DNA from: an uncultured Tenacibaculum sp.
Lineage (GTDB): Bacteria > Bacteroidota > Bacteroidia > Flavobacteriales > Flavobacteriaceae
Reading direction: 5' to 3'
DNA: 64,000 bases
NCBI RefSeq assembly: GCF_947494125.1
Contig: NZ_CANLTU010000001.1
Location: 682,001 to 746,000, forward strand
Of this stretch, positions 43,476 to 52,331 are shown one piece after another. Within the stretch, counting starts at the first letter, position 1, and each line of letters begins with the position of its first letter. The position numbers were made by a program, and so were the translations under genes. The notes below the pieces were generated by a model. That model did no database searches and had not been told where the DNA came from. It worked only from the letters and a program-made list of their open reading frames with translations.

Positions 43476-45206
43476 ATGAAATTAATAAAGAAACTCATAC
43501 CAATATTAGAATGGTTGCCCAACTATAAGAAATCTCAATTAAGAGGAGATGTCGTAGCGGGGTTAACTGTGGCTATAGTGCTTATTCCGCAAGGAATAGC
43601 CTATGCGCTAATTGCGGGCTTACCACCAATTTATGGTTTGTATGCAGCATTGGTGCCACAGTTAATGTATGCCATCTTTGGATCGTCGCGTCAAGTAGCG
43701 ATTGGACCCGTAGCCATGGATTCACTTATTGTAGCAACAGGAGTTTCTACCTTAGCCTTAATAGGTTCAGAAAGTTATATAGCCATTGCTATTTTATTGG
43801 CATTAATGGTAGGAGGTATTCAGTTCTTAATGGGGATTTTCCGTCTAGGCTTTATCGTTAACTTTTTATCAAGACCCGTAATTATAGGGTTTACCTCAGC
43901 AGTTGCATTTATCATAGGTTTAAATCAGTTTCGAAATTTATTAGGTGTAGAGTTTTTACAAAGTGATCAAGTACATATATTACTAGAAGATATTTTTAAT
44001 AGATTTCTATATTTTAATACGCCTACCGCCATCATTGGAGTTATTGCTTGTATTATAATAATGGTGTTTAGAAAAATAAACAAGAAAATACCCAATGCTT
44101 TAGTGGTAGTGGTATTAGGAATCGTAGCTATTCGATTTTTTGGAAACTATTTTGCAGAGGTAGCCATCGTAAAAGAAATTCCATCAGGACTACCAGCGTT
44201 TAAGATGCCTGTAATAGACATTGCTTTAATAAGAGAATTATTTCCAATAGCAGCAACCTTAGTAATGGTAGGTTATTTAGAAATTATATCTATAGGAAAA
44301 ACCTTGGAGGCAAAACAAGACGAATATAGAGTTAGACCCAATCAAGAATTAGTAGCCTTAGGCTTGAGTAATATTGTAGGATCTTTATTTCAATCCTATC
44401 CATCAACCTCAAGTTTTTCACGTTCGGCAATTAACGAAGAAGCAGGAGGAACTACGGGAGTTTCAGCCATAGTTTCAGCAATTGTAGTTGTACTAACCTT
44501 ATTGTTTTTAACACCGGTATTTTATCATTTACCAAAAACAATATTAGCGGCAATTATTATTGTAGCAGTATTTAACTTAATTAATATAAAAGAAGCAAAA
44601 AGATTATGGAAAGCCAATAATTTAGACTTCTGGTTATTGGTAGCAACGTTTTTTTCAACCTTGTTTTTTGGGATAGAGTATGGTATTTTAATTGGAGTAG
44701 GGCTATCGTTAATTGTTTTAATTTTTAGAACATCAAGACCCTATGTAATCGAGTTAGGAAAAGTACCAAATTCTGATTTTTACCGAAATAAAAACAGGTT
44801 TGGAGAAGTAGTAATAGATAATGAAGTATTGGTATTCCGTTTCGATGCCCAATTGTTTTATGCAAACTCAAATTATTTTAGAGACAAGCTAGAGGAGATG
44901 GTAGAGGAAAAAGGAGAAACTTTAAAATTAATAGTATTAGATGCTGAGAGCATTAATAGAGTAGATAGTACAGGAATAGAAATGCTTAAAGAACGAATTA
45001 AGTATTATAATAAAAGAAATATAGAGTTTTATTTAGCAGGCGTAAAAGGCCCTGTTAGAGATGCTTTTTTTAGAGGAGGAGTCTTAGAAGTAATAAGTTT
45101 AAATCACTTCTTTATGAGAGCAAATGGAGCTGTTAATTTTTTCAAAACAGGAGATAATCAAAATCAAAAGAAATACGCACAGTATATACATCAAGCGTAT
45201 GATTAA
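43476..45206 (+). CDS. SulP family anion transporter with STAS domain
   Basis: A 576-residue SulP/SLC26 transporter of sulfate, bicarbonate or another anion. The start of the membrane domain is diagnostic (RGDVVAGLTVAIVLIPQGIA, then LPPIYGLYAALVPQLMYA, SSRQVAIGPVAMDSL). About 12-14 helices reach to residue ~425. A cytoplasmic STAS domain follows (about 440-560; LIVLDAESINRVDSTGIEML). The downstream sulfur-handling genes (10 nt away) favour sulfate, thiosulfate or sulfite as substrate; that is inferred from context. Confidence 0.92.
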   Translation: MKLIKKLIPILEWLPNYKKSQLRGDVVAGLTVAIVLIPQGIAYALIAGLPPIYGLYAALVPQLMYAIFGSSRQVAIGPVAMDSLIVATGVSTLALIGSESYIAIAILLALMVGGIQFLMGIFRLGFIVNFLSRPVIIGFTSAVAFIIGLNQFRNLLGVEFLQSDQVHILLEDIFNRFLYFNTPTAIIGVIACIIIMVFRKINKKIPNALVVVVLGIVAIRFFGNYFAEVAIVKEIPSGLPAFKMPVIDIALIRELFPIAATLVMVGYLEIISIGKTLEAKQDEYRVRPNQELVALGLSNIVGSLFQSYPSTSSFSRSAINEEAGGTTGVSAIVSAIVVVLTLLFLTPVFYHLPKTILAAIIIVAVFNLINIKEAKRLWKANNLDFWLLVATFFSTLFFGIEYGILIGVGLSLIVLIFRTSRPYVIELGKVPNSDFYRNKNRFGEVVIDNEVLVFRFDAQLFYANSNYFRDKLEEMVEEKGETLKLIVLDAESINRVDSTGIEMLKERIKYYNKRNIEFYLAGVKGPVRDAFFRGGVLEVISLNHFFMRANGAVNFFKTGDNQNQKKYAQYIHQAYD

Positions 45207-45215
45207 TTTAATATT

Positions 45216-46625
45216 ATGAAGATAGAGCAAATTTATACAGGTTGTTTAGCACAAGGAGCATATTACATTGAAAGCAATGGAGAAGCTGCTATAATAGATC
45301 CTCTAAGAGAGGTGCAACCCTATATAAAAAGAGCTGAAAAAGACAAAGCAACAATTAAGTACATTTTTGAAACCCATTTTCATGCCGATTTTGTGAGCGG
45401 TCACCTAACATTGGCAGAGAAAACAGGAGCCAATATTGTATTTGGTCCAACGGCAAGCCCTAAGTTTAATGCTCATATTGCGGAGGATAACGAAGAGTTT
45501 ACCATAGGAGATGTAACCATAAAAGCATTGCATACGCCAGGGCATACGATGGAAAGCACTACGTATTTGTTGGTAGATGAAAAAGGAAAAGAGCATGCTA
45601 TTTTTAGTGGAGATACCTTATTCTTAGGAGATGTAGGGCGTCCAGATTTAGCACAAAAAGCAGCCAGTTTAACACAAGAAGAGTTAGCAGGATTGTTATT
45701 TGATAGTTTACGTACCAAAGTAATGACCTTAGGAGACGATGTAATTGTATATCCAGGGCATGGAGCAGGATCAGCTTGTGGTAAGAACCTAAGCAAAGAA
45801 ACCGTAGGATCTATTGGTGAGCAAAAGAAAACCAATTATGCCTTACGTGCAGATATGACACGTGATGAGTTTATTAAAGAGGTTACTGAAGGTTTATTAC
45901 CACCGCCAGCATATTTTCCTTTAAATGTAAAAATGAATAAGGAAGGGTACCAATCTATAGATGAGGTAATAAAAAGTGGTGCAAAGGCCTTGTCTGTTGA
46001 AGATTTTGAGAAAACAGCAAACGATACGGAAGCTATTATTTTAGATGTACGTCATCAGTTTGAATTTATAAAAGGATTTATACCTCAAGCAATCTTTATT
46101 GGATTAGGAGGAACTTTTGCCCCATGGGTAGGAGCTTTAATAAAAGATGTTACCCAACCAATTTTATTGGTAACACCAAAAGGAGATGAAGAAACTACCA
46201 TTACACGTTTATCTCGTGTAGGGTTTGATAATGTAGTAGGTTATTTAGATGGAAGTTTTGACGCTTGGGCAGCAGCAGGTAAAGAAGTAGATACCTTACG
46301 TTCGGTATCGGCAACAGCTTTAGAAGACGCAATTAATAACGATGCAAAGGTATTTGATGCACGTAAGCCAGGAGAATATGACAATGAACATATTGTAGAT
46401 GTACCAAGTACACCTTTAGACTTTTTAAACGATCATATTGCGGAGTTTCCTACTAAAGAAGATTTTTATATTCACTGTGCAGGAGGGTATCGTTCGGTAA
46501 TAGCAGCGTCTATTTTAAAAGCAAGAGGCTACCATAATGTAATTGATGTTGCAGGGGGCTATAAAGATATAAAGGAAACAACTATTTTGAGAACGGCAAC
46601 AGTATGTCCGTCAACATTAAAGTAA
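45216..46625 (+). CDS. MBL-fold/rhodanese fusion, persulfide dioxygenase-like
   Basis: A 469-residue fusion of an ETHE1/BlaC-type metallo-beta-lactamase domain and two rhodanese domains, resembling CstB-like persulfide dioxygenase-sulfurtransferases that turn persulfide into sulfite/thiosulfate. The metal site is visible: ETHFHADF (His54, His56, Asp58), TPGHTMEST and FSGDTLFLGDVGRPDL. The first rhodanese domain (about 265-355) has LLVTPKGDEE where the active-site Cys should be, so it is probably inactive. The second has Cys421 in HCAGGYRS. It lies between the SulP gene and a rhodanese lipoprotein gene. Confidence 0.9.
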   Translation: MKIEQIYTGCLAQGAYYIESNGEAAIIDPLREVQPYIKRAEKDKATIKYIFETHFHADFVSGHLTLAEKTGANIVFGPTASPKFNAHIAEDNEEFTIGDVTIKALHTPGHTMESTTYLLVDEKGKEHAIFSGDTLFLGDVGRPDLAQKAASLTQEELAGLLFDSLRTKVMTLGDDVIVYPGHGAGSACGKNLSKETVGSIGEQKKTNYALRADMTRDEFIKEVTEGLLPPPAYFPLNVKMNKEGYQSIDEVIKSGAKALSVEDFEKTANDTEAIILDVRHQFEFIKGFIPQAIFIGLGGTFAPWVGALIKDVTQPILLVTPKGDEETTITRLSRVGFDNVVGYLDGSFDAWAAAGKEVDTLRSVSATALEDAINNDAKVFDARKPGEYDNEHIVDVPSTPLDFLNDHIAEFPTKEDFYIHCAGGYRSVIAASILKARGYHNVIDVAGGYKDIKETTILRTATVCPSTLK

Positions 46626-46631
46626 TTTAAA

Positions 46632-47009
46632 ATGAAAAAATACGTTGTAATAATAATCTGTATACTAGCAGTTGCAGTATCGTGTACATCGAAGCACCAG
46701 GGAATTAAAGAAATTTCGGTAGAAGATTTACAAGTAGTTTTAAAAAACGATGCAAATATTCAGTTAGTAGATGTACGTACACCGCCAGAGTGGGCAAAAG
46801 GTACTATTAAGAATGCAACTGAAATAAATGTAACCTCAGATGGTTTTAAAGCAGAAGCCTTAAAAAAGTTAGACAAAACAAAGCCTGTATATCTTTATTG
46901 TCGATCGGGTGGAAGAAGTAAAATAGCCTCGGAGATATTATTAAAAGAAGGTTTTCAACCGTATAATATTTTAGGAGGTTACTTAGAATGGCAAGAAAAA
47001 AACAAGTAA
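46632..47009 (+). CDS. Rhodanese-domain lipoprotein
   Basis: A 125-residue single rhodanese domain with a lipoprotein signal (ILAVAVSC, Cys18), so it acts outside the cytoplasmic membrane. The active-site loop is YCRSGGRSK, with catalytic Cys. The substrate is probably thiosulfate or persulfide, in line with the operon. Gaps of 6 nt upstream and 1 nt downstream show tight packing. Confidence 0.9.
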   Translation: MKKYVVIIICILAVAVSCTSKHQGIKEISVEDLQVVLKNDANIQLVDVRTPPEWAKGTIKNATEINVTSDGFKAEALKKLDKTKPVYLYCRSGGRSKIASEILLKEGFQPYNILGGYLEWQEKNK

Positions 47010-47010
47010 A

Positions 47011-47277
47011 ATGAAACAAGAGATTTATATAGAAAACTTAAAATGTGGCGGTTGTGCTAATACTATTGTAAACGGATTAAGTAACATAAAAGGCGTAGAT
47101 AATGTAGTTGTAAACGTAGAAAAATCCTTAGTTACTTTGGTAAGCAATGAAGCAACACTTAGCTTGGTAAAAGAAAAGTTATCAAAATTAGGCTACCCAG
47201 AAGTAGGAGCAGACAATACGGTATTGCACAAAGCAAAATCTTTTGTAAGCTGCGCAGTAGGTAGAGTACAGAAATAA
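47011..47277 (+). CDS. Heavy-metal-associated (HMA) domain protein
   Basis: An 88-residue protein. Its N-terminal ~68 residues are an HMA ferredoxin-like fold (EIYIENLKCGGCANTIVNGL) with the Cys12-x-x-Cys15 metal site. The C-terminal extension (HKAKSFVSCAVGRVQK) has a third Cys. In CopZ-like proteins this site binds Cu(I); a copper chaperone or a sulfur/metal carrier are both possible. It is the last gene of the ruvB-sulP-MBL-rhodanese group, followed by a terminator. Confidence 0.87.
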   Translation: MKQEIYIENLKCGGCANTIVNGLSNIKGVDNVVVNVEKSLVTLVSNEATLSLVKEKLSKLGYPEVGADNTVLHKAKSFVSCAVGRVQK

Positions 47278-47284
47278 TAAGAAT

Positions 47285-47318
47285 AAAAAATCCCAAGTTT
47301 GTCGCTTGGGATTTTTTT
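47285..47318 (+). terminator. Terminator after the sulfur operon
   Basis: TCCCAAG / CTTGGGA (47291-47297 with 47305-47311) with A-run before and T-run after. Confidence 0.88.
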
Positions 47319-47426
47319 GTGTTTTGAGAAACTGTTAATTCTACAAGATTTTTTATTTCAAAGTCAGAGACAACTCCCACAATCTTTGGATTGTGTGTAC
47401 ATAGGTTGTTATTTAGTCTAGATGTA

Positions 47427-48218
47427 TTATTCTTCAATTTTATTGAGAAATGATAAAACAACTTTCCAGGTATCATCAACATTACTTCCAACCCTTTCTT
47501 CAACAAGCATAGATGAACCATGCACACCATTTTTAGGTACATAGGTTTGGTGGTTATATTTCTTTGCTAAATCAAATTGTAATTTTGAATTTTCACTCTC
47601 CATCTCATTAGGAGGTCTTAATAATATCAATGGTCTTTTTAATGTTTCAAAATATTTATTAGGAAGACAATCTTTCATAGATCTACCAGATGCAGGTGAA
47701 AAAGCTAATACTCCCTTAATATCATTTTGTCTATTGTTGGCTAGTTGTATGGCAAGAGAAGCACTATAGCTACTTCCCCAAATAATTTTATCTCCCGAAA
47801 ACCCAGAGTCTATTATAAAATTTAACGCACTTTCAAGATTATTATATGCATTACAATAGCCATAACCATCACCAAAAATATTAGTAGGAATATTAGCCAG
47901 CGTGCGATTATAACTTCCATAATATTGCCCTCCAACTCTTTGGTCAATCGCTAAAATGTTATACCCTTTCTTAATTAAATTAGGAATAATAGGAGCATAT
48001 TCTCCTCTAGCATTAGATCCGCCTTGGTGAAAGAGTAATATTGTTTTTCCTTTTTTGTCTAATTCATACAAATCTCCAAAAATTTTAATGCTATCTGGAG
48101 TGTAAAAACTAACTTCTTTAGCATTCGTAATTTTGTTTGCCTCTCCTTTTTTTAGTTCATTTTTACAAGAACATAGAATAAGTAAAATCCCGATAAAAGT
48201 TATTGATGCAATTCTCAT
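47427..48218 (-). CDS. Alpha/beta hydrolase lipoprotein
   Basis: A 263-residue alpha/beta hydrolase from the ATG at 48218; the frame extends upstream to 48305, but only this start gives a proper lipoprotein signal (ITFIGILLILCSC, Cys18). The oxyanion region is LLFHQGGSNARGEY, the nucleophile elbow GSSYS (Ser150), and a catalytic His is likely in NGVHGSSMLV near the C-terminus. It resembles dienelactone-hydrolase/acetyl-esterase types; the substrate is unknown. A minus-strand single gene. Confidence 0.85.
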   Translation of the reverse strand: MRIASITFIGILLILCSCKNELKKGEANKITNAKEVSFYTPDSIKIFGDLYELDKKGKTILLFHQGGSNARGEYAPIIPNLIKKGYNILAIDQRVGGQYYGSYNRTLANIPTNIFGDGYGYCNAYNNLESALNFIIDSGFSGDKIIWGSSYSASLAIQLANNRQNDIKGVLAFSPASGRSMKDCLPNKYFETLKRPLILLRPPNEMESENSKLQFDLAKKYNHQTYVPKNGVHGSSMLVEERVGSNVDDTWKVVLSFLNKIEE

Positions 48219-48416
48219 GATTACCTTTTGTTTTATTGTTACTAACCATTGTATATACCCATAGTTGTTACTGCGTATATACGTTTTAAAATTAATGCTT
48301 TCCAACGTTTATGTATATGAAAAACAATAAGTTTATATGTGCTAATATTAGCTTAGAAACAAAGATAACAGAAAAGAACCAAATTAGTAATTTAGCTCTT
48401 TACTGCTGTTTTATGC

Positions 48417-50228
48417 TTATAAAGAAGGTAAAAGGGTTGCTTTAAAAGAGGTATTACCATCGATTAAGATTAACTCTTCATTCGCTATTTTTATTTTTAA
48501 ATCTTGCATACCATTATGTTGATGCCCATTGATAAAAAATTCATGTTCATTTATAGCTATTAATTTTACTTTTTGAATAGGACATGTTTTAACAGCATTA
48601 TCTTTAAACATTCCTTGAATTTGATTCACGGAGTTAATTCCTAAGACCAGTCCGATATCATTTTTCTTAAAATGGAATCTAATGTGTACCGTTTTATCAG
48701 ATTCTCCTGCAACTTTATAAATATTATAAGATTTAAATTTCCCACCCTTTTTGTTAAAATTGGCCCAAATATTTTTTAACTGCTGCATTCCTTCCTTTGA
48801 ACCAAAGAAACCTTTCATATCATTATTAGCATATTCGGAAAGACCTTTAAAGTTTTGAGAACTCATGGCGTTTGCAAAAAACAAAGCGGTTTCACTAGCT
48901 TTATTGTTTTCTTTAGCATTTTTTGAAAATTGATAGGTAAAAACAGACCATGACTCTTTTCCTATTGATTTAAGTGAATATTCATTTCCTTGCTTCGTTA
49001 GTTGCAATGAATGGATAGCATCTAAGGCATATGTTCTGCTGTAGTCTGCATTCTTTTTACGATATGTTGTAACGGGCAAAGGAAGTAGTTTTGGTTTTTC
49101 TCCTTGCAACACAGCAATTACGTTATCTATTATTTTCCCATCTACAAACTGACTTTTTCCTGCAAAGGTGCTTTCTGTATTTAAATTGGTAGTTGTTGCG
49201 TTGGATAAGATTATGATTTTAATATTTCTTTTTGGTAAGGAACCAATTAAAGAAGTAAACCCTGGAAGTAACCCGGTATGGTTAATCCATTTTTCATTTC
49301 TTTTACTTTCAATTCTCCAACCCAATCCATACTTCGAGTTGTTTACGCCTCTAGATTGTGTATAGCTGTAAAGCTTTTCTACAGATGCTGGTTTCAACAA
49401 TTTTCCGTTTTCTAAGGCTTCCATAAATTTATATAAATCACCAGTAGTAGATTGAATATTACCAGCTCCAATAACCCAAGAAAAAAGAAGAGGGTAGCTA
49501 AATTTTTTAAATTCATTCATACCTAAGCCTGTGTGTGGAAAAGCTCTTTTACGAATGAATTTAAAGTTGTCTGCAGTCGTGTTTTTCATATTAGCAGGGG
49601 TAAAAACAGCCTGTTTCATATACTCTGCATAAGTCTGTCCGCTCACCTTTTCAATAATATAAGCAAGAAGCGAGTATCCGAAATTATTATATTCATAACC
49701 TTTTCCAGGTTTAAATTTTAGTTTAGAATCTTTAAATATTTTTAATAGATCATTTAGCGCTATTGTGTTTTTCCCTGGCATTAAACCATTCCCTTCGTCA
49801 TCTATTCTTCCTATATTGGCTTGCATACCAGAACTATGATTTAGTAAATGACGTATGGTAATGTCCTTAGAAAAGTCAGGTATGAAGTTTGGAAAAAAGG
49901 TATTTATAGAGGTTTCTAATGATAGCTTACCAGCATCAACTAATTTCATAATACCCACAGCAGTCAGTGGTTTGGTAACAGAAGCAATGTTGAATATGGA
50001 ATTTTTAGTGTTTTTCTTGTGGTTTTCTATATTCGCATATCCAAAGCTTTTTTTATAAATAATTTTATTATTCTGACTTATTAATACATTACCTGTAAAA
50101 CGATTGTAATGCACATAACTTTCGAATACTTGGTTGATGTTTTTTTTCAACTCTTTTATAGAGTTTGATTGACCAAATGAGTTAAACCCAAAGATTAATC
50201 CAATTATGACGACTATTGATTTCTTCAT
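48417..50228 (-). CDS. Serine hydrolase, class C beta-lactamase/PBP-like
   Basis: A 603-residue secreted enzyme of the beta-lactamase/D-aminopeptidase family. A signal peptide (VVIIGLIFGFNSFG, before QSN) precedes the catalytic domain with Ser83-x-x-Lys86 (SVTK), Tyr180-Asn-Asn182 (YNN) and a HTGLLPGF motif in place of KTG. A C-terminal domain of ~230 residues (from about 375) looks beta-rich, with a DUF3887/NTF2-like stretch (ALFFANAMSSQNFKGLSEYA). Such proteins are more often esterases or peptidases than antibiotic resistance enzymes. The gene diverges from a LytS/LytTR pair. Confidence 0.88.
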   Translation of the reverse strand: MKKSIVVIIGLIFGFNSFGQSNSIKELKKNINQVFESYVHYNRFTGNVLISQNNKIIYKKSFGYANIENHKKNTKNSIFNIASVTKPLTAVGIMKLVDAGKLSLETSINTFFPNFIPDFSKDITIRHLLNHSSGMQANIGRIDDEGNGLMPGKNTIALNDLLKIFKDSKLKFKPGKGYEYNNFGYSLLAYIIEKVSGQTYAEYMKQAVFTPANMKNTTADNFKFIRKRAFPHTGLGMNEFKKFSYPLLFSWVIGAGNIQSTTGDLYKFMEALENGKLLKPASVEKLYSYTQSRGVNNSKYGLGWRIESKRNEKWINHTGLLPGFTSLIGSLPKRNIKIIILSNATTTNLNTESTFAGKSQFVDGKIIDNVIAVLQGEKPKLLPLPVTTYRKKNADYSRTYALDAIHSLQLTKQGNEYSLKSIGKESWSVFTYQFSKNAKENNKASETALFFANAMSSQNFKGLSEYANNDMKGFFGSKEGMQQLKNIWANFNKKGGKFKSYNIYKVAGESDKTVHIRFHFKKNDIGLVLGINSVNQIQGMFKDNAVKTCPIQKVKLIAINEHEFFINGHQHNGMQDLKIKIANEELILIDGNTSFKATLLPSL

Positions 50229-50373
50229 TATTTTAAAGTTTCATTATTAATATGAGACAAGAGTAGTGCGATAAAATTGTAGCATAAAATGAATGTGATT
50301 GTTGAGGTTCTTACTGTGACAGAAGCTTCTAAAAATGTGAAATAAAACAAACTTCACGTGAATGACTAAAATG

Positions 50374-50388
50374 GTCACTTAAAGTGAT
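50374..50388. promoter_or_regulatory. Short dyad in the divergent region
   Basis: TCACTT-aa-AGTGA is a short palindrome between the divergent serine hydrolase and histidine kinase genes. It could be an operator, though chance is not excluded. Confidence 0.3.
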
Positions 50389-50428
50389 TGGTTTATCCCT
50401 AGAGCAGTTATAAAGGGAATTAATAGCC

Positions 50429-50436
50429 TATTTTTG
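50429..50436 (+). promoter_or_regulatory. Predicted -7 box of the first LytS/LytTR pair
   Basis: TATTTTTG matches TAnnTTTG, 18 nt before the preferred ATG at 50455. Confidence 0.5.
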
Positions 50437-50454
50437 ATATTTAAAGTACTTAGA

Positions 50455-51486
50455 ATGAAAAAATATTTAGAAGTAACAATACATATTTTGATTTGGGGAG
50501 TTGCGTACTTTTTGATTTTGAATAATGTAAATACGATATCTGATTTCAGAAATGGCAAAGGCCCATTTTGGCTTGCCGTACTATTTGGGTTTCTTATGAA
50601 TCAGATTATTTTTTATTCTACCGCTTTTTTTATCGTTCCTAGATTTTTACGTTTAAAAAAAATTACCCTTTTAATCATTACTTTAATAAGTGCTTTTGTT
50701 CTCATTAATTTGTTTGAGAGTTTTATTGACTATTATTGGTTAGTAGGTTTTTTCTCTAGCGAAAGTGAATCTTATATGAGTTATGTAAGATATAATGCCA
50801 TGAATAGTTTTTTTATACTCTTACTAGGGTTATCATATGCTTTAATTAAATCTTGGATTCAGAGTGAAAGGCTAAAGCGAGTTTTATATGAAGAGAAACT
50901 AACTACAGAAATGGCATTTCTAAAGTCTCAAATAAATCCTCATTTTTTGTTTAACGTACTCAATAGTTTTTATGCCAAGGCGCTAAAAAACGATGTGCCC
51001 GAATTGGCAGATGGTATTGCAAAATTAGCAGAGTTAATGCGATATATGGTGTATGAAACGAATGAAGATAAAGTAGCATTGGAAAAAGAAATTTATCATC
51101 TTAAGAAATTTATTCAAGTATATCAATTGCGCATTGCTGAAGACGACGATGTGTTTATTAATTTTACAGTTAAAGGGGCTATTGAAAACGTACAAATTAG
51201 CCCGATGTTATTGATTCCTTTTGTTGAAAACGCTATTAAACATGGAATAGATACAAAAACTAAATCAGTTATCAATATATCTTTGGAGGTCACTAAAAAC
51301 AGTGTGTCTTATAAAGTAACCAATACAATGCATCAAACGGCATTTGGGTTGAAAGACAATGCCTCTGGATTTGGTCTTGACAATTTGAAAAAACGATTAG
51401 CCATTCTATATCCTAATGCACATAGAATAGAAACTAAAGTAGAAAAAGGATATTTTATATCTTTACTTACATTGCAAATTGATTAG
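50455..51486 (+). CDS. LytS/YehU-type sensor histidine kinase (pair 1)
   Basis: A 343-residue membrane histidine kinase. Four hydrophobic segments in residues 1-135 are followed by the His_kinase domain with QINPHFLFNVLNSF (phospho-acceptor His163 from this start), then an ATPase domain (LLIPFVENAIKHGIDTKT; NASGFGLDNLKKRLAILYP-like). The ATG at 50455 is preferred; a TTG at 50434 lies inside the -7 box. No extracellular sensor domain is present, so sensing probably occurs in the membrane. The response regulator follows within 10 nt. Confidence 0.92.
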   Translation: MKKYLEVTIHILIWGVAYFLILNNVNTISDFRNGKGPFWLAVLFGFLMNQIIFYSTAFFIVPRFLRLKKITLLIITLISAFVLINLFESFIDYYWLVGFFSSESESYMSYVRYNAMNSFFILLLGLSYALIKSWIQSERLKRVLYEEKLTTEMAFLKSQINPHFLFNVLNSFYAKALKNDVPELADGIAKLAELMRYMVYETNEDKVALEKEIYHLKKFIQVYQLRIAEDDDVFINFTVKGAIENVQISPMLLIPFVENAIKHGIDTKTKSVINISLEVTKNSVSYKVTNTMHQTAFGLKDNASGFGLDNLKKRLAILYPNAHRIETKVEKGYFISLLTLQID

Positions 51487-51493
51487 CCTATTT

Positions 51494-52228
51494 ATGAATT
51501 ATATAATAATTGACGATGAGCCAGATGCCATTGATGTTCTTAAGTTCCATCTAAATAAGATTCCTTTCATGGAATTAAAAGCAACATTTAGAGATCCTTT
51601 AGATGCTCTTGAATATCTTCAAAAACATACTGTAGATCTTCTTTTCTTAGATATCAATATGCCTAAGTTATCAGGAATTAGTTTTCCTAAGTTTTTAGAA
51701 AAACCGCCACTTATTATTTTTACAACAGCCTATTCAGAATACGCTTTAGAGAGCTACGAACTTAAAGCAGTAGATTACCTTTTAAAACCTATAGAATTTG
51801 ATAGATTACTACAAGGAGTACTCAAGGCGAAAGAAGTATTGAGCCAAAAAAAAGTAGGGATAAAGACAAGTCTAGAAACTTCTCAAGAGTTCTCTGAACA
51901 AACTGTTTTTATAAAAAGCGGTTCAGAATTTCATCAAGTTCCTATTCAAAATATCAAATACATAGAAAGTGATGGTAATTATGTGACATTTCATACAACG
52001 AAGCGCTCTATTCTTGCGCGCTATAAAATATCTGAAGTAAAAGAATTACTACCTTCTCAGTTCTTTATACGAACTCACCGATCATATATAGTAGCATTAA
52101 AACATATAGAAACAGTCAAAAAAAACTGTGTTCTAGTTAATAAAAAAGAAATTCCAATAAGTAGTAATTATAGAGAAGGTGTTTTAAGTATTATATCAGA
52201 TATTGCTAAAAAAAACAGTAAATCTTAA
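51494..52228 (+). CDS. LytTR-type response regulator (pair 1)
   Basis: A 244-residue response regulator. The receiver domain has acidic pocket IIDDEPDA and phospho-acceptor Asp53 (FLDINMPKL), with Lys in YLLKPIEF. The C-terminal LytTR DNA-binding domain covers about 140-240 (VFIKSGSEFHQVPIQNIKYI, FIRTHRSYIVALKHIE). The ATG at 51494 is chosen over a TTG at 51479 that would overlap the kinase gene. Its targets are unknown; the divergent hydrolase is a candidate. Confidence 0.92.
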   Translation: MNYIIIDDEPDAIDVLKFHLNKIPFMELKATFRDPLDALEYLQKHTVDLLFLDINMPKLSGISFPKFLEKPPLIIFTTAYSEYALESYELKAVDYLLKPIEFDRLLQGVLKAKEVLSQKKVGIKTSLETSQEFSEQTVFIKSGSEFHQVPIQNIKYIESDGNYVTFHTTKRSILARYKISEVKELLPSQFFIRTHRSYIVALKHIETVKKNCVLVNKKEIPISSNYREGVLSIISDIAKKNSKS

Positions 52229-52233
52229 AGAAT

Positions 52234-52263
52234 AAAAAAAGCCCAAGTTGTAGACTTGGGCTA
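52234..52263. terminator. Terminator between convergent genes
   Basis: GCCCAAGT / ACTTGGGC (52241-52248 with 52254-52261). The run of seven A on the left gives a T-tail for the minus-strand gene; the plus-strand side lacks a T-run. Confidence 0.7.
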
Positions 52264-52331
52264 GTGTTTAGCGTTTGAAGCATGATAGATAAATAAGGAA
52301 TAAAATTCACCTTACATATTCTTAGTTTTAA

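Noticed and set aside
48417..50228. Antibiotic-resistance class C beta-lactamase
   Set aside because: Length, extra C-terminal domain and the HTG motif in place of KTG fit the broad serine hydrolase family; resistance cannot be claimed.
52241..52261. tRNA-like hairpin GCCCAAGT...ACTTGGGC
   Set aside because: A single stem-loop with A/T runs, without the other arms of a tRNA; read as a terminator.
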